From Halisarca cf. caerulea (Eukaryota > Porifera > Demospongiae > Chondrillida > Halisarcidae): a stretch of 22,500 nucleotides of DNA. A model generated the notes under the pieces. It did no database searches. It was not told the origin of the DNA and worked only from the letters and a program-made list of their open reading frames with translations. A program made the position numbers and the translations under genes. The stretch covers positions 1,521,601 through 1,544,100 of the forward strand of contig CAUJGJ010000087.1 of NCBI GenBank assembly GCA_963170055.1. The letters run 5' to 3'. Below are positions 7,763 to 16,380 of this stretch, one piece after another (position 1 is the first letter of the stretch; each line of letters begins with the position of its first letter).

Positions 7763-8650
7763 GGCTGCCACTGGTTTTTTTTGCCAAAGTGGCCGTCAAC
7801 TTAAAAGCTCAGTGAAAGTGCACGAAGAACGCGAGGAAGTTGTCGAGAAGAAAATTTTATAGTAGAGTAATTAATCAACTACCGAACACCATCACCATCG
7901 ACAGCGTGATAACTATCGGACAGTCAGAGATTTTGCAGACATACAGGGGCAGATACATCAACAAGATGGAGGCAAATAATACACTCCCTTTGTACCAATC
8001 TGCTAAAGTTTCACGCCTTCGCAGCTGCAAATTTTTTGGATCGTCCGACCATCGTTGTTCGGAAAGCGACCCCTAACTTCGGATAAAAACTGTATCCTGA
8101 ATTGAACCGCTTTTGCGCACAAGAGTGGTTATAGAACGTCCGGCGTACATGCCAAAGACTGCATGGTGAACAACATTTTAGGAGTAAACGTCCAGCAAGG
8201 CCATTTTTGATTTTATTAAAACGTGGGCGCTAAAACAAATGCTCTACCATTTATTCACATTCATATGCATGATAAGCAAGTCAAATTAAATCATTAACAC
8301 TGTAGAAAATTGAAACTGTAAATCAAGGAGATGCATGGTAAAACTACCAACTTAGAGTAAGACTAAAAGTGCAAATACAGCAGCATAAAAATGGGCAAAA
8401 CTCAAATATATATCATAAAAAGCAAAAACACAGGGTATTTATTTCAGCCCTCGGATATAACGGTAAAACGGGCATCGCGAAACTAGACCAAATTTCATAG
8501 CATATTATGCTTCCAATACGGATAATTAAACTTATACATTACACTTTATAAAATTTAACAAATGTTATTTGTAGGAACACCCGAAGAAGAAAAAGTACGA
8601 AACAGAGAAGTTTAAGGCAACAACAAAGGAGCCATAAACTTTCGGTAAAA
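7763..8650. other. No recognised gene
   Basis: An open frame on + at 7840-8076 has no family resemblance or splice support. GGCCATTTTTGAT at about 8198-8210 recurs at about 8991-9003. The rest is AT-rich and shows nothing else I can support. Confidence 0.5.
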
Positions 8651-8980
8651 GACAGAAATTGCCATTTCCGGAGGAGAAGATGACACTGTAGCTTCACGAA
8701 ATTTATTTCAGTCGCTAGCAAAATATCTGAACTATATGAATTTGCTTGTTGTTCACTACTATAACCTTGTTAAAACCATTTATTTGGAAAAGAACACTTT
8801 TTTGGTGCCCAAATCGGCAAAAAATAGAAACAAATACGACATTTATTTTCGCTTACCTTATTATAGCATTATTCAACAAGCAAAATCCTTTAGCCAAGAC
8901 TACATTAAATCAAAAAGTGAAACAAACAGGAAAGTTGTAGGGCATTTTTTCCTCCGGAAAAGCTGATTTCTGTTTGCCTA
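8651..8980. repeat. Imperfect inverted repeat (about 35-bp arms)
   Basis: ACAGAAAT...TTTCCGGAGGAGAAGATG at about 8651-8685 pairs with the reverse complement of the stretch at about 8942-8978 (ACAGAAATCAGCTTTTCCGG, then AGGAAAAAATG). The arms are around 80% alike by eye and enclose about 255 AT-rich bases. It is possibly a decayed foldback element; no target duplication was identified. Confidence 0.45.
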
Positions 8981-9001
8981 TTAAAAAACGGCCATTTTTG
9001 A

Positions 9002-9145
9002 TGACGTATCGTGATGCGGGGCTGTGACATCACTAATATTGGTATCTGCTTACATGGGGCACCTTCAGTGACGTTCTCATTTGTGTGACGTAGTTTACAA
9101 TTTGTGGTGACGTTGTTTACTGTTACGGGTGACGTTGTTTATAAA
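9002..9145. repeat. Cluster of TGACGT motifs including a 22-bp tandem repeat
   Basis: TGACGT occurs at 9002, 9069, 9086, 9108 and 9130, always in the + orientation. The last three lie 22 bases apart in tandem units of the form TTGTGGTGACGTTGTTTAC with variants. This is either a small tandem repeat of an element's subterminal region or a cluster of CRE/ATF half-sites. It is downstream of the pogo-like gene's stop (minus strand) and upstream of nothing recognised on +. Confidence 0.5.
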
Positions 9146-9328
9146 TTTGGTACGTGCACGCCCCAAATCCCAAGCAGCTGTGGGCTGATATAAATGCCCT
9201 GTGAATGAATGCATGTTTAATGCTAAAAAGGCAGACAAAAGTCAGGAATATATAAATGACACAATAATCTAGTGAAACTCAATAAAATTAATACGCCATT
9301 AGGTACATGTAGCTGCGTGGCCAGATCA

Positions 9329-9510
9329 TCACTTGTTCAGGCACATGGTACAGATCCAGCTAGGAGGGGTCTTCTTTGTATTCTTTAAACCAATACAGTA
9401 AAAGGGGAACCACTTTTTACACTTTCCGCACTGGACCCATCGAATTATTCCACTCCTTGATTCTAGAATAATGCAGCGTTTCACTGCACATTTCCCTTGT
9501 TCCTCTGACT
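9329..9510 (-). CDS. Pogo/Tigger-like gene, last exon: PHD-like zinc finger
   Basis: The minus-strand acceptor CCCTATAG precedes 9510. Phase 1 matches the exon before it, and the exon ends at TGA 9329-9331 after 59 codons. The Cys spacing is C-x4-C-x14-C-x2-C-x4-P-x2-C-x14-C-x2-C, with RWVQCGKCKKWFPFYCIGL in the middle and WICTMC at the end. This is the C4HC3 PHD layout with the zinc-binding His replaced by Pro (CAC to CCC is one base). PHD-like fingers at the end of long pogo/Tigger transposases are common in invertebrate elements. It would bind chromatin or protein partners. With the His lost, one zinc site is probably weakened. Confidence 0.65.
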
Positions 9511-9609
9511 CTATAGGGATAAATTGATGGAATAGTTGCCAACATGAATATAATAATAATATTATTAGGATCTTATGCAGTGATAAGATCTATAATGTTG
9601 TAAACTTAC

Positions 9610-9675
9610 TGTCAGTAGATTCACTTGTACTTTTGGACTTGTTAGGTTCTGGCTTTGCTACTTCCTGGTTGCTCC
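9610..9675 (-). CDS. Pogo/Tigger-like gene, small tail exon
   Basis: 66 bases between acceptor TAAATAG (after 9675 on minus) and donor CTGACA/GTAAGT (9609). Phase 1 in and phase 1 out, joining both neighbours in frame. It encodes GSNQEVAKPEPNKSKSTSES and TD, a disordered linker. The call rests on splice signals and frame continuity. Confidence 0.55.
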
Positions 9676-9749
9676 CTATTTACACGTCAGTTCAATTAAA
9701 TTATAATAGTCCAAGAAAAGGCCACTACATAGAAATATACAGGTCCTAC

Positions 9750-9959
9750 CTTTCATTTTTGTTGAGTGGTTTTGCACCAAGTGTGATTTTTCTTGTTCGA
9801 ACAATGCTGCCTTTGCCCGGGTCAATACTTTCTCTCTTCCCTGCAACTGTTCTTTCTTTTGAACTTTTCCTTGTTTCTTTTGCTCCAGCTCAGAGTCTAC
9901 TGATTCAGGATCAGATTCGCCAAGGCTATGGGATTTGTGCCGGTCATCATCTTTGCATT
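9750..9959 (-). CDS. Pogo/Tigger-like gene, charged tail exon
   Basis: 210 bases from acceptor CCTTCAG (before 9959 on minus) to donor AAAG/GTAGGA (9749). Phase 1 in and out. It reads KCKDDDRHKSHSLGESDPES, then a K/E/Q-rich helix-prone stretch (LEQKKQGKVQKKEQLQGREK). It links the basic tail exon to the zinc finger exon and has no catalytic motif. Confidence 0.55.
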
Positions 9960-10067
9960 CTGAAGGAATGGTCAGAGAATTTGAGAATTCATATGTATAC
10001 ATATGTCAACTCTGCGTGTCTCAATGCATGCAGAATAATTAAGATATAATTAGTACAGCAAACATAC

Positions 10068-10139
10068 TGTTAACAGATTTTGAATTGTCCCTGCTGTTGT
10101 TGGATTTCGACTTCGCTGCCCTTTCAGTGTGGCCATTAC
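10068..10139 (-). CDS. Pogo/Tigger-like gene, small tail exon
   Basis: 72 bases between acceptor ACATTCAG (before 10139 on minus) and donor TTAACA/GTATGT (10067), phase 1 at both ends. It encodes GNGHTERAAKSKSNNSRDNS and a short continuation, a Ser/Asn/Lys-rich disordered linker. Confidence 0.5.
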
Positions 10140-10230
10140 CTGAATGTGTAAATGAATGAACTAATCAATTGCAATAAATACACTTGCAAGATTACTAGCA
10201 TCATGTGTCTGGTGCTAAAATATATAATAC

Positions 10231-10614
10231 CTTTCTTTTTTGATGCCTGCAGCTGCTTCTGTAGTAAGTCTTTCTTCCTTTCTTCAGCTAGTATTTCTTT
10301 CCTAAGTCTCTCCTCTTTCCGTTGTTCCTTCTTCTGGGCTTCCTCCTTTTTCTTTTGTTCCCGCTCTTCCATCATTTTAATGTGATCTAAACTAGTCAGG
10401 ACTCGAGCGTGCCCAACCCTCTGTGTTGTGGTGTTACAAAATGATAGTATCTTAAGGAACTTAGCTAACTTAGAGGGTTTCTTTGATTGGGCAGCATCAA
10501 CTGGAAAAGGACCCCCAGTATGATCAAGGCTAGTCGACACAAGAGGATGCTGAAGATCTGGTGAATCAGATTCAGAAATAAGTCTTGATGTCTTTTCCAT
10601 GTTTTTTCTGTAAC
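10231..10614 (-). CDS. Pogo/Tigger-like gene, K/E-rich tail exon
   Basis: The exon runs from acceptor TGATTCAG to donor AAAG/GTATTA (10230), phase 1 in and out. After YRKNMEKTSRLISESDSPD and a Ser/Pro-rich part, it has KPSKLAKFLKILSF, GHARVLTSLDHIKMMEE and a strongly charged helix REQKKKEEAQKKEQRKEERL. The ARVLTS...MEEKEKKK pattern is, from my knowledge of the family, what follows the DDE domain in many pogo/Tigger transposases. This ties it to the DDE exon upstream on the same strand. It is probably a coiled-coil/nuclear-localisation region. The frame is undamaged. Confidence 0.65.
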
Positions 10615-10867
10615 CTGAATCAGATGGAACAGTGTGTAAAATGGTACACTATAGGAGATCCCATGCACTGGTTAAAAGTCAGTTCACTTGATGAGACCAG
10701 ATAGTTCAATCACATATATACAAGCAATGAAATATTATAAACTATGACTGTCCCTAAAAGTAACCATTGAAAGTATATATTATGACAGCATGCACGTTGA
10801 CCTGCATGCGGTATACACTAAATTGACTGTACATGCAGTATACATACGTACATATTATTATACATAC

Positions 10868-10978
10868 CTGTGTCCCTGGATTTCAAACAATGGATATCAT
10901 TGGGTTCTTCCTGGCATGGAGACAGCATATCAAATTTTGTGTCTTCATCTGAGTCAGAATCCGATTCTACAGAATCAA
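10868..10978 (-). CDS. Pogo/Tigger-like gene, acidic exon
   Basis: 111 bases from acceptor TACATCAG to donor ACACAG/GTATGT (10867), phase 1 in and out. It encodes DSVESDSDSDEDTKFDMLSP then CQEEPNDIHCLKSRDT, which splices in frame to GYRKNMEK of the next exon. Acidic linkers of this type sit between the DDE domain and the basic tail. Linkage to the DDE exon needs a phase-1 donor near its end (see that entry). Confidence 0.5.
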
Positions 10979-11593
10979 CTGATGTACACAACATTCAATA
11001 AATTTATATTTTAAATTAATTACAGGCGAACCTCTAACACATCTCAGAGACTATTAACATGAAATATTAGTTAATAACGCAAAAAGAGAAAATTGAGTGG
11101 TCCCATGGACTGTAATAAGAGTACCTAGTCTATTTATTAAATTGTATTGCTAACATGGAATACTGATTCAGAATCGGATATATATATATCATATAATGTA
11201 ACATAAAGGTTTTTGCCAGTCCTTTGAGTTTCATCAACTGTACAGCAAATTCGCAGGTAAAACATGTGCCTTTCTGGAAGTAAAGGGGCGTTGTGTGGTT
11301 TGTAAAGGAATTTGATTGAATAATAACACATTTTACTGATGCACACGCGTCAGTCACGTGTATATTTTTTCGAAGTAGCCCGAACGATAAGCCTTTTTGC
11401 TCTCAAACAGAAGAGAATTGTATCAAATTTTGTCTTAGTATGCGCATTGAGTGTTTTCAAAACGTTCGATCTGAAGTTATTTGTTTGTGTTGGAAGAAGT
11501 ATCGATTTCACCGATCGTTACCTTTGGTTGGTGACGTCATTATATCGTGTGACATCCTTGTGACAAACGGCGAGAGAGAGACTTAATTCTGCA
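10979..11593. other. Intronic/intergenic stretch, one unassigned open frame
   Basis: A minus frame at 11137-11346 reads with protein-like composition (KPHNAPLLPERHMFYLRICC then TVDETQRTGKNLYVTLYD), but no family is recognised and no good donor follows. From about 11345 the + strand has a CACGTG box, a TGACGTCA (11532-11539) and GAGAGAGAGA, suggesting a promoter region. Confidence 0.3.
11532..11539. promoter_or_regulatory. CRE/ATF-type palindrome TGACGTCA upstream of a possible first exon
   Basis: The octamer sits 55 bases before the ATG at 11594 and is followed by TTATATCG. It is the third perfect TGACGTCA in the window. Confidence 0.35.
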
Positions 11594-11673
11594 ATGAATG
11601 AGATTCTTTCGAAAACCCGGTCATTTAAACGGTTGTGTAGAGGAGGCATGTCGCGGCAGTTAGATCACAACAG
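11594..11673 (+). CDS. Possible first exon of an unknown + strand gene
   Basis: ATG at 11594 opens MNEILSKTRSFKRLCRGG then MSRQLDHN, ending at donor ACAG/GTAAAA after 80 bases (two bases of a split codon). A CRE octamer and purine-rich DNA lie just upstream. The encoded peptide is basic and matches no family I know. No downstream exon on + was identified in the following 1.3 kb, and the donor runs straight into an inverted-repeat element, so this may be chance. Confidence 0.2.
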
Positions 11674-11680
11674 GTAAAAC

Positions 11681-11828
11681 TTAATTTTCACCGCGTAAGA
11701 TTTTGATAGCATGCCCCATTCCTGACATGTCCCCAAGTTTGTGGTTTTACTTTGTGTGAAAAACAACATTTTGCTGGACATCTCAGGAACAAAGAGGAAT
11801 AGTAAGTTCTTACACGATGAAAATTTAG
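11681..11828. mobile_element. Small inverted-repeat element, family of 19172-19310
   Basis: TTAATTTTCACCGCGTAAGA at the left and, in reverse complement at the right, TCTAAATTTTCATCGTGTAA form arms of about 25-30 bases, imperfectly matched. The core TTTTCACCGCGTA.(A/G)ATTTTGA is shared with the perfect inverted pair at 19172-19193 and 19289-19310. A repeated MITE-like family is inferred. Confidence 0.5.
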
Positions 11829-12964
11829 ATATTGTTGTTAGAAGGTTCTTAACAAAGTTTGGCTGCTCTAAACGATCGTTTACATGACCGGGTTTTGCAC
11901 TTAACCTATTTTGAAGGTCCGAATCTGTCGTCGTGTTTTCGGCTTTTCAAAGCTGTGACAACAACGTTAAGTGAACTGCTGTAGCGTTCAATAGTTGAAT
12001 TGAAGTTTTCTAGGTCTGTTGTACTCTTTAAGCATACTAAACGTAAGAAAAGTGGGGGGTGATTTTAGCCGACTTTAGGGCGGCCATTTTGTTGAAAACT
12101 CACATGTGGGACATGTCACACCTGCGAATCCATGCATGAAAGTATATGCTATATATTGATAGAATTTGTATTAGTGAAAGTATCCCTGCATAGAGCGAGA
12201 TTTAAAGCTTTTCGTTCCTGTCGGTCGAACAAATTCAATGTTATTCTTTTCGTCCTGTTGTCTGGTTTACTCAAGCCATGTGAGGCAAGAATCCTTTAAT
12301 AGCAAGATATTCAAACGTGCATGGTACCGGTCTGCTAGTTATCGTTAGAAGGGCATCGTGTGTTGAAGACAGGGATAACTAACTTCTAAAAGCTACAAAG
12401 AGAGCAAAACTATTGCTAATAAACAAAGATCTGATGGAGTCCACACCGTAGGATGATATGAAGATGATAATTGATAATCGAGTGGAATCTGACCACGAAG
12501 CGAATGCAACTGATTCAGAACTACCACTGTTACTTCTGCTGAATATAATAGTTTTACGATGAATACATACAATTGCCTTGCTGCAATGCAAGAGTATTCT
12601 TCAATTTTCCTTCATGGACAGGCGATATCTTGTAGGAAGACTTCTTTATGAGTATGTTTATACAAAGGTGCACGCATGCCGCACAATTAGCACTAGGTGA
12701 AAATGCCACAGTTTGCACTAGGTAAAAATGCCCTGGTTTGCTGGCAACACGTGCATAATCACACCCATTTCTAAAACCATTCAAGCCTGTAGAACCCTCA
12801 TATTATTATGATTCACAGTTGTCACTATACATGTAAGAGTTGATATTATAAATTGCAGTTGTTTGCCATGATAATGATTTCACATACAGTGTAGCAATTG
12901 TTATAGTGTGTTACAAGTCAGAACTCTCACCTGTCTTGGTGTCGGCAAAACTATAGCATCAGGG
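11829..12964. other. Stretch without a recognised gene
   Basis: Within it, CATGTGGGACATGTC (about 12103-12118) resembles the ends of the element at 1844-2578. GCGGCCATTTTG occurs near 12079. A + frame at about 12388-12560 reads protein-like (IDNRVESDHEANATDSELPL) but contains a stop and has no splice support. If the pogo-like gene is one unit, all this is its intron. Confidence 0.4.
12690..12739. repeat. Two-copy 25-bp tandem repeat
   Basis: GCACTAGGTGAAAATGCCAC plus AGTTT is followed directly by GCACTAGGTAAAAATGCCCT plus GGTTT; 22 of 25 positions match. Confidence 0.7.
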
Positions 12965-14506
12965 CTAGCAAATTAAACTCAGTTCACAAGCAACTGGCTC
13001 TTTAGGGGCATCATCAGGATGGTGTTGGGCCAACCAGAGGTTGTACCTCTTATCATGCTTCAAGTCATATCCATTTTCGTAGCGCCTTGCAAATCTAGCT
13101 TCTTCGTCTGAGAAAATTGGATTCGGTGAATAGGTGATGTCACCTTCAATGCTATCTTCATATTCTGCTGTGTCTTCTTCCAAGTTTCTTGGCTTCTGAA
13201 GCTGTTGATCCTCATGATCATGCAATCCTGCAAGCTGCTTCTTCTGTGTACTAGACATAAAGGGCATATAGCGAATACCCTCTCTTCTAGCTAGTACAGC
13301 TGTTGGAGTGTTGGTAGTAGTTGAAACTTCACCAGGGATTTTTATTGCTTTGCGGTCCAGGGGGAAAACACCTGCTGCTTTGAAACCTGACATTACTGTA
13401 GCAGGCATCATAGCTTTGTGCCATGCTTCCCGGAAAAGAGATGAAAACTGGTACAGAGTGACTATTTTGCCAGGATTGGTAGACATGAATTTATCACATG
13501 CCCTGTCGCAGTGGACCTTAAGGGCATTGAATGGGCTGACATCAAGAGGCTGACACACATGCATCATGTTTGGTGGGAGACAAAAAACGATCACTCCTTG
13601 CGCAGTTGCCTCACGGATGAATTCCAATCTGTAATGAGATGAATGGCCCTCTAGCAATAGAAGAATTGGTCGTCCAGCCGGTACATACTGTAGAAAATGA
13701 CGATGAAACCACTCCTGAAATAATTCACCATCTATCCAACCAGTTGGCGACAGACCATAAATGGTCCCTTCCACTTCATCAGCTCTGAGTTGTGGGGTCA
13801 GATTCTTCATCTTGTATATTATCATAGGTGGCAAGGTGTAGCCAGAAGCACTGGCACAAGCTAACACGGTAACTTGTGTTTTATCTCCTGAGCCCACAAC
13901 ATGAACATGCTTCTGACCACGTATTGCGATTCTCTTACTAGGGCGATGTTGCAGTGGCATGCCCGTCTCATCAGCATTGAAAATAAGATGTGGCTTCTTC
14001 ATCAGATCATTTTCATTGATTATTTCTTCTAACAAGTCGAAATACTGGTCAATAACAACACGGTAGGTACTAACTACACGGCGATAAGCTAAAACTTCAC
14101 CGCTTCGTAGGGACAGATGTGGATGGCGTTGTCGAAAACGGTGCCACCACCCATGACTAACAACCATGGCATCAATACCATTCTTCTTAGTCACAATAGC
14201 ACCAACAATGGCTCTAACCTCCCTAACACTCTTTGCATAGCCAATCTGAGCACAGCCTTCAATCCATCTGACCAATTCCTCCTCCTCTTTATCATCCAAG
14301 TACCGTGGAGCCCCAGATACTGCATCAGGTTGCACTCGTCCAGATATCCGATCATGGAGGGTTGATTTGGGAACCCCAAATTCCAAAGCTGCTTGTCTGA
14401 GTGTCATTTCATTGTTGGTTACAGCCTGCAAAGCATTTTCCATCGCCTCTTTCCCCCATGGCTTGATTGCTAGTCCAGATGTCACTTTTTTCTGAGGCTG
14501 TAACAC
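12965..14506 (-). CDS. Pogo/Tigger-like DDE transposase, main exon
   Basis: An uninterrupted 513-codon frame beginning at acceptor CTGTATAG (before 14506 on minus), phase 0, which joins the four-codon exon at 14905-14916. Domain order: psq-type HTH (about residues 15-55: AMENALQAV, TLRQAALEFGVPKSTLHDRI); CENP-B-type HTH (about 70-135: EEELVRWIEGCAQIGYAKSV, WWHRFRQRHPHLSLR); DDE_1 nuclease (about 170-385). The first Asp is in FNADETGM (residue 179). The second position, normally LLLLDGHSSH, here reads LLLLEGHSSH (E286, codon 13649-13651, GAG). The third Asp is in CQPLDVSPF (322). D to E at an invariant acid should abolish or strongly reduce cleavage. The frame ends at TAG 12965-12967, but phase-1 donors in the last codons (CTT/GTGAAC or CTGA/GTTTAA) could splice to the downstream tail exons. 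DNA binding should be intact. Confidence 0.85.
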   Translation of the reverse strand: MLQPQKKVTSGLAIKPWGKEAMENALQAVTNNEMTLRQAALEFGVPKSTLHDRISGRVQPDAVSGAPRYLDDKEEEELVRWIEGCAQIGYAKSVREVRAIVGAIVTKKNGIDAMVVSHGWWHRFRQRHPHLSLRSGEVLAYRRVVSTYRVVIDQYFDLLEEIINENDLMKKPHLIFNADETGMPLQHRPSKRIAIRGQKHVHVVGSGDKTQVTVLACASASGYTLPPMIIYKMKNLTPQLRADEVEGTIYGLSPTGWIDGELFQEWFHRHFLQYVPAGRPILLLLEGHSSHYRLEFIREATAQGVIVFCLPPNMMHVCQPLDVSPFNALKVHCDRACDKFMSTNPGKIVTLYQFSSLFREAWHKAMMPATVMSGFKAAGVFPLDRKAIKIPGEVSTTTNTPTAVLARREGIRYMPFMSSTQKKQLAGLHDHEDQQLQKPRNLEEDTAEYEDSIEGDITYSPNPIFSDEEARFARRYENGYDLKHDKRYNLWLAQHHPDDAPKEPVACELSLIC

Positions 14507-14904
14507 CTATACAGTGAAAAATAAAGTAAATAAGAGTTAGCATTGATATAGATGACAATTGAAAAGGTCTTGGACCTACAGTTTCAAGAATGAAAGTTAC
14601 TAAAGACGTTTTCACATTAGAAGGGTTCAGTGGGCCTTGCATATATACTACAAACAGGATGGTCCCATATGCATATGGTCCTCACAAAAGGGCCGGTACT
14701 AGCTCAATCTAGCAAAAATGCTACAGTGGTACACAACCTAATACCAAAGAATTCGTATCCACTGATAATTTTCTACTATCGTTAAGATCCCAGCTGGGGT
14801 GGGGGGGAATACTCAATATTAGTTTTATCAGAGATAGGCTTCTACTCAAGAAATCGAATGTTACTAGTACAAAAGTATAAAAGTTATTAAATGTAATACA
14901 TTAC
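14507..14904 (-). other. First intron of the pogo/Tigger-like gene
   Basis: A GT-AG intron on minus between AAG/GTAATG (14904) and CTGTATAG (14507). It is supported by ATGGCAGCCAAG exactly in phase 0 upstream and by family-like protein directly downstream. The interior shows a run of ten G's interrupted by one T near 14798-14808 and no other feature. Confidence 0.6.
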
Positions 14905-14916
14905 CTTGGCTGCCAT
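14905..14916 (-). CDS. Pogo/Tigger-like gene, four-codon first exon
   Basis: Minus-strand ATG at 14914-14916 reads MAAK and meets donor AAG/GTAATG. Phase 0 matches exon 2, giving MAAKVLQPQKKVTSG, a plausible transposase N-terminus. Exon 2 on its own has only a GTG start directly after an acceptor, which argues for this upstream start. Just upstream (14990-15045) lie GGTCACGTTGGTCACGTGTT and other CACGTG-like boxes that may be its promoter. Confidence 0.6.
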
Positions 14917-15287
14917 TGAACGTCAACTTTCTAAAAGAACGAGATTCAGAGCAATTGTAAGTCTATGTTCAGAGTACAAGCAGAGCAAGTGCCGCGCACG
15001 AAGACGCGTTGGTCACGTTGGTCACGTGTTACGTGTATATACATGCTACGACGTTGGAATAAATTTATAGGCCGCACCGTTGAATTTCGTAGATAAGAAG
15101 AACTACCAGCACAGCGGGTACATTTAGATGTCCGATGGTTTGATGGTGTCCGGAGTTACATGGTGTCCGGCAAATGATTAGATACTCTATAACAAGACGG
15201 GCTAGCTTGTTAGACTACTGGGAATGAGTGGGAACGACACTTCGTGGAAATGTGCCATTCATTGTCCTCCGAGCTGAGTCCCAAATA
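14917..15287. other. Upstream region of the pogo/Tigger-like gene
   Basis: No coding pattern. CACGTG and repeated GGTCACG/TACGTG motifs at about 15010-15040 suggest a promoter on the minus strand. The phrase TGGTGTCCGG is repeated near 15144 and 15163. No terminal repeat matching the other side of the gene was found. Confidence 0.35.
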
Positions 15288-15470
15288 CCCCTTTTACATG
15301 GATCCTTTAATCCAGATTGAATCTAGATTGAATCCAGATCAACGTTTTCACATGCGCAAGTTAATCCGGATCAAGAATGTGGATTGAGACCACCTTCAAA
15401 GGTGGTCTAGGCTTCATCCAGATTAGCTAAATTCGAATTGAATCCAGATTAGGTGTCCATGTAAAAGGGG
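15288..15470. mobile_element. MITE with CCCCTTTTACATGGA ends (183 bp)
   Basis: The left end CCCCTTTTACATGGATCCTT and the reverse complement of the right end CCCCTTTTACATGGACACCT match for 15 bases; TA flanks both (15286-15287 and 15471-15472). Inside, TGAATC.AGATT phrases recur in both orientations, and a perfect AGACCACCT/AGGTGGTCT hairpin lies at 15387-15408. No coding capacity; the superfamily is uncertain beyond the TA target site. Confidence 0.75.
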
Positions 15471-15554
15471 TAAAAGTGAGGTGGAGCTGATCAAACGCTT
15501 TTTTCCATCACAACCACTCATTAGCATAGATTTATGTTTAAAGTCAGTATTAGC

Positions 15555-16006
15555 TCAGAACATGTTCTGAAGTAAATGTGAAAATTCTGATTTAGTTAAT
15601 TTGTAGCCAAAATTGCTATTTTTTATTCTGTTTTCATAGTAAACAAGCATATTGTTATGCAAAACAGCCTCATTTTTAGAAAGATATGTTGAATAAACAA
15701 ATGAAGTTGTCAAAACTTTGCAAATGTTGGGCCAACAACATTTTCCATTTTAGCCTGTTTTCTTATAAGTGCATGCATGATAATTCACAGGTTATTGCAC
15801 TATCACCAACAAACTCAAACAGGTTCTCACAAATTTGTGATTTTAGTTTCCACAAATTTGTGATTTAGCAATTTGGGCTGCTGATTATTATCACAAATTT
15901 GTGAAAAAGTCCCTGTATGTTGTTTGTGGTTGCAAGTTTTTGGTCAAAATCATAAATTCTTTGGTAAGATTCAGAATATTCACAATTACTTCAGAACATG
16001 TTTCAG
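15555..16006. repeat. Foldback element, about 36-bp inverted arms
   Basis: AACATGTTCTGAAGTAAATG then TGAAAATTCTGA near 15558-15590 is matched in reverse complement at about 15971-16003 (AACATGTTCTGAAGTAATTG then TGAATATTCTGA) with two mismatches. Weaker pairing (AATTT, CCAAAA) continues inward. The arms enclose about 380 AT-rich bases that hold three TCACAAATTTGTGA palindromes. Confidence 0.6.
15827..15904. repeat. Three copies of a TCACAAATTTGTGA palindrome
   Basis: Copies lie at 15827-15840, 15850-15863 (CCACAAATTTGTGA, one mismatch) and 15891-15904. They lie 23 and 41 bases apart, and TTTAG follows the first two. This is a dense dyad cluster, possibly a protein-binding array of the enclosing foldback element. 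Confidence 0.75.
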
Positions 16007-16380
16007 GGCGAAGTCGAACGCTTGCCATCTCAATTCTCCTGATTTGTACTATAATTATAGTAACTGTGGTTGTTTACTAGGCTTAGCACAGGACCTAAAT
16101 AACAATGTACAGTTTCAGTGTCACTCAGCTAGCTCGTTATTAGATCAACTGATGGTGAGCACCAAGCATGTGACATGCATGTCCTACCTAGACACAACAG
16201 GTTATAGATTATTTAGGGCTGCATCTTAAGTTAGACAGTCACTCAAAGCACATGGTCAGAATGTTCATCATGCCACATATCCTTTAACTGTAATAGCTAT
16301 ATAGCACCCCTATGTATCTTCTAATGTACAGTCAGGCTGTATCTGTAACAATGTAATGTCTGTGATATTCATCTCAATAG

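Noticed and set aside
7840..8076. 78-codon open frame on +
   Set aside because: No motif, no convincing Kozak or splice context, and no repeat relation.
10152..10385. + strand open frame rich in Phe/Ser/Cys
   Set aside because: It is the antisense of the K/E-rich tail exon of the pogo-like gene; purine-rich codons read backwards give such a frame.
11340..15045. A single large transposon bounded by ACGCGT...CACGTGTATAT at 11346 and 15005-15045
   Set aside because: The two phrases are in the same orientation, short and partly palindromic; no inverted ends or target duplication could be found around the pogo-like gene.
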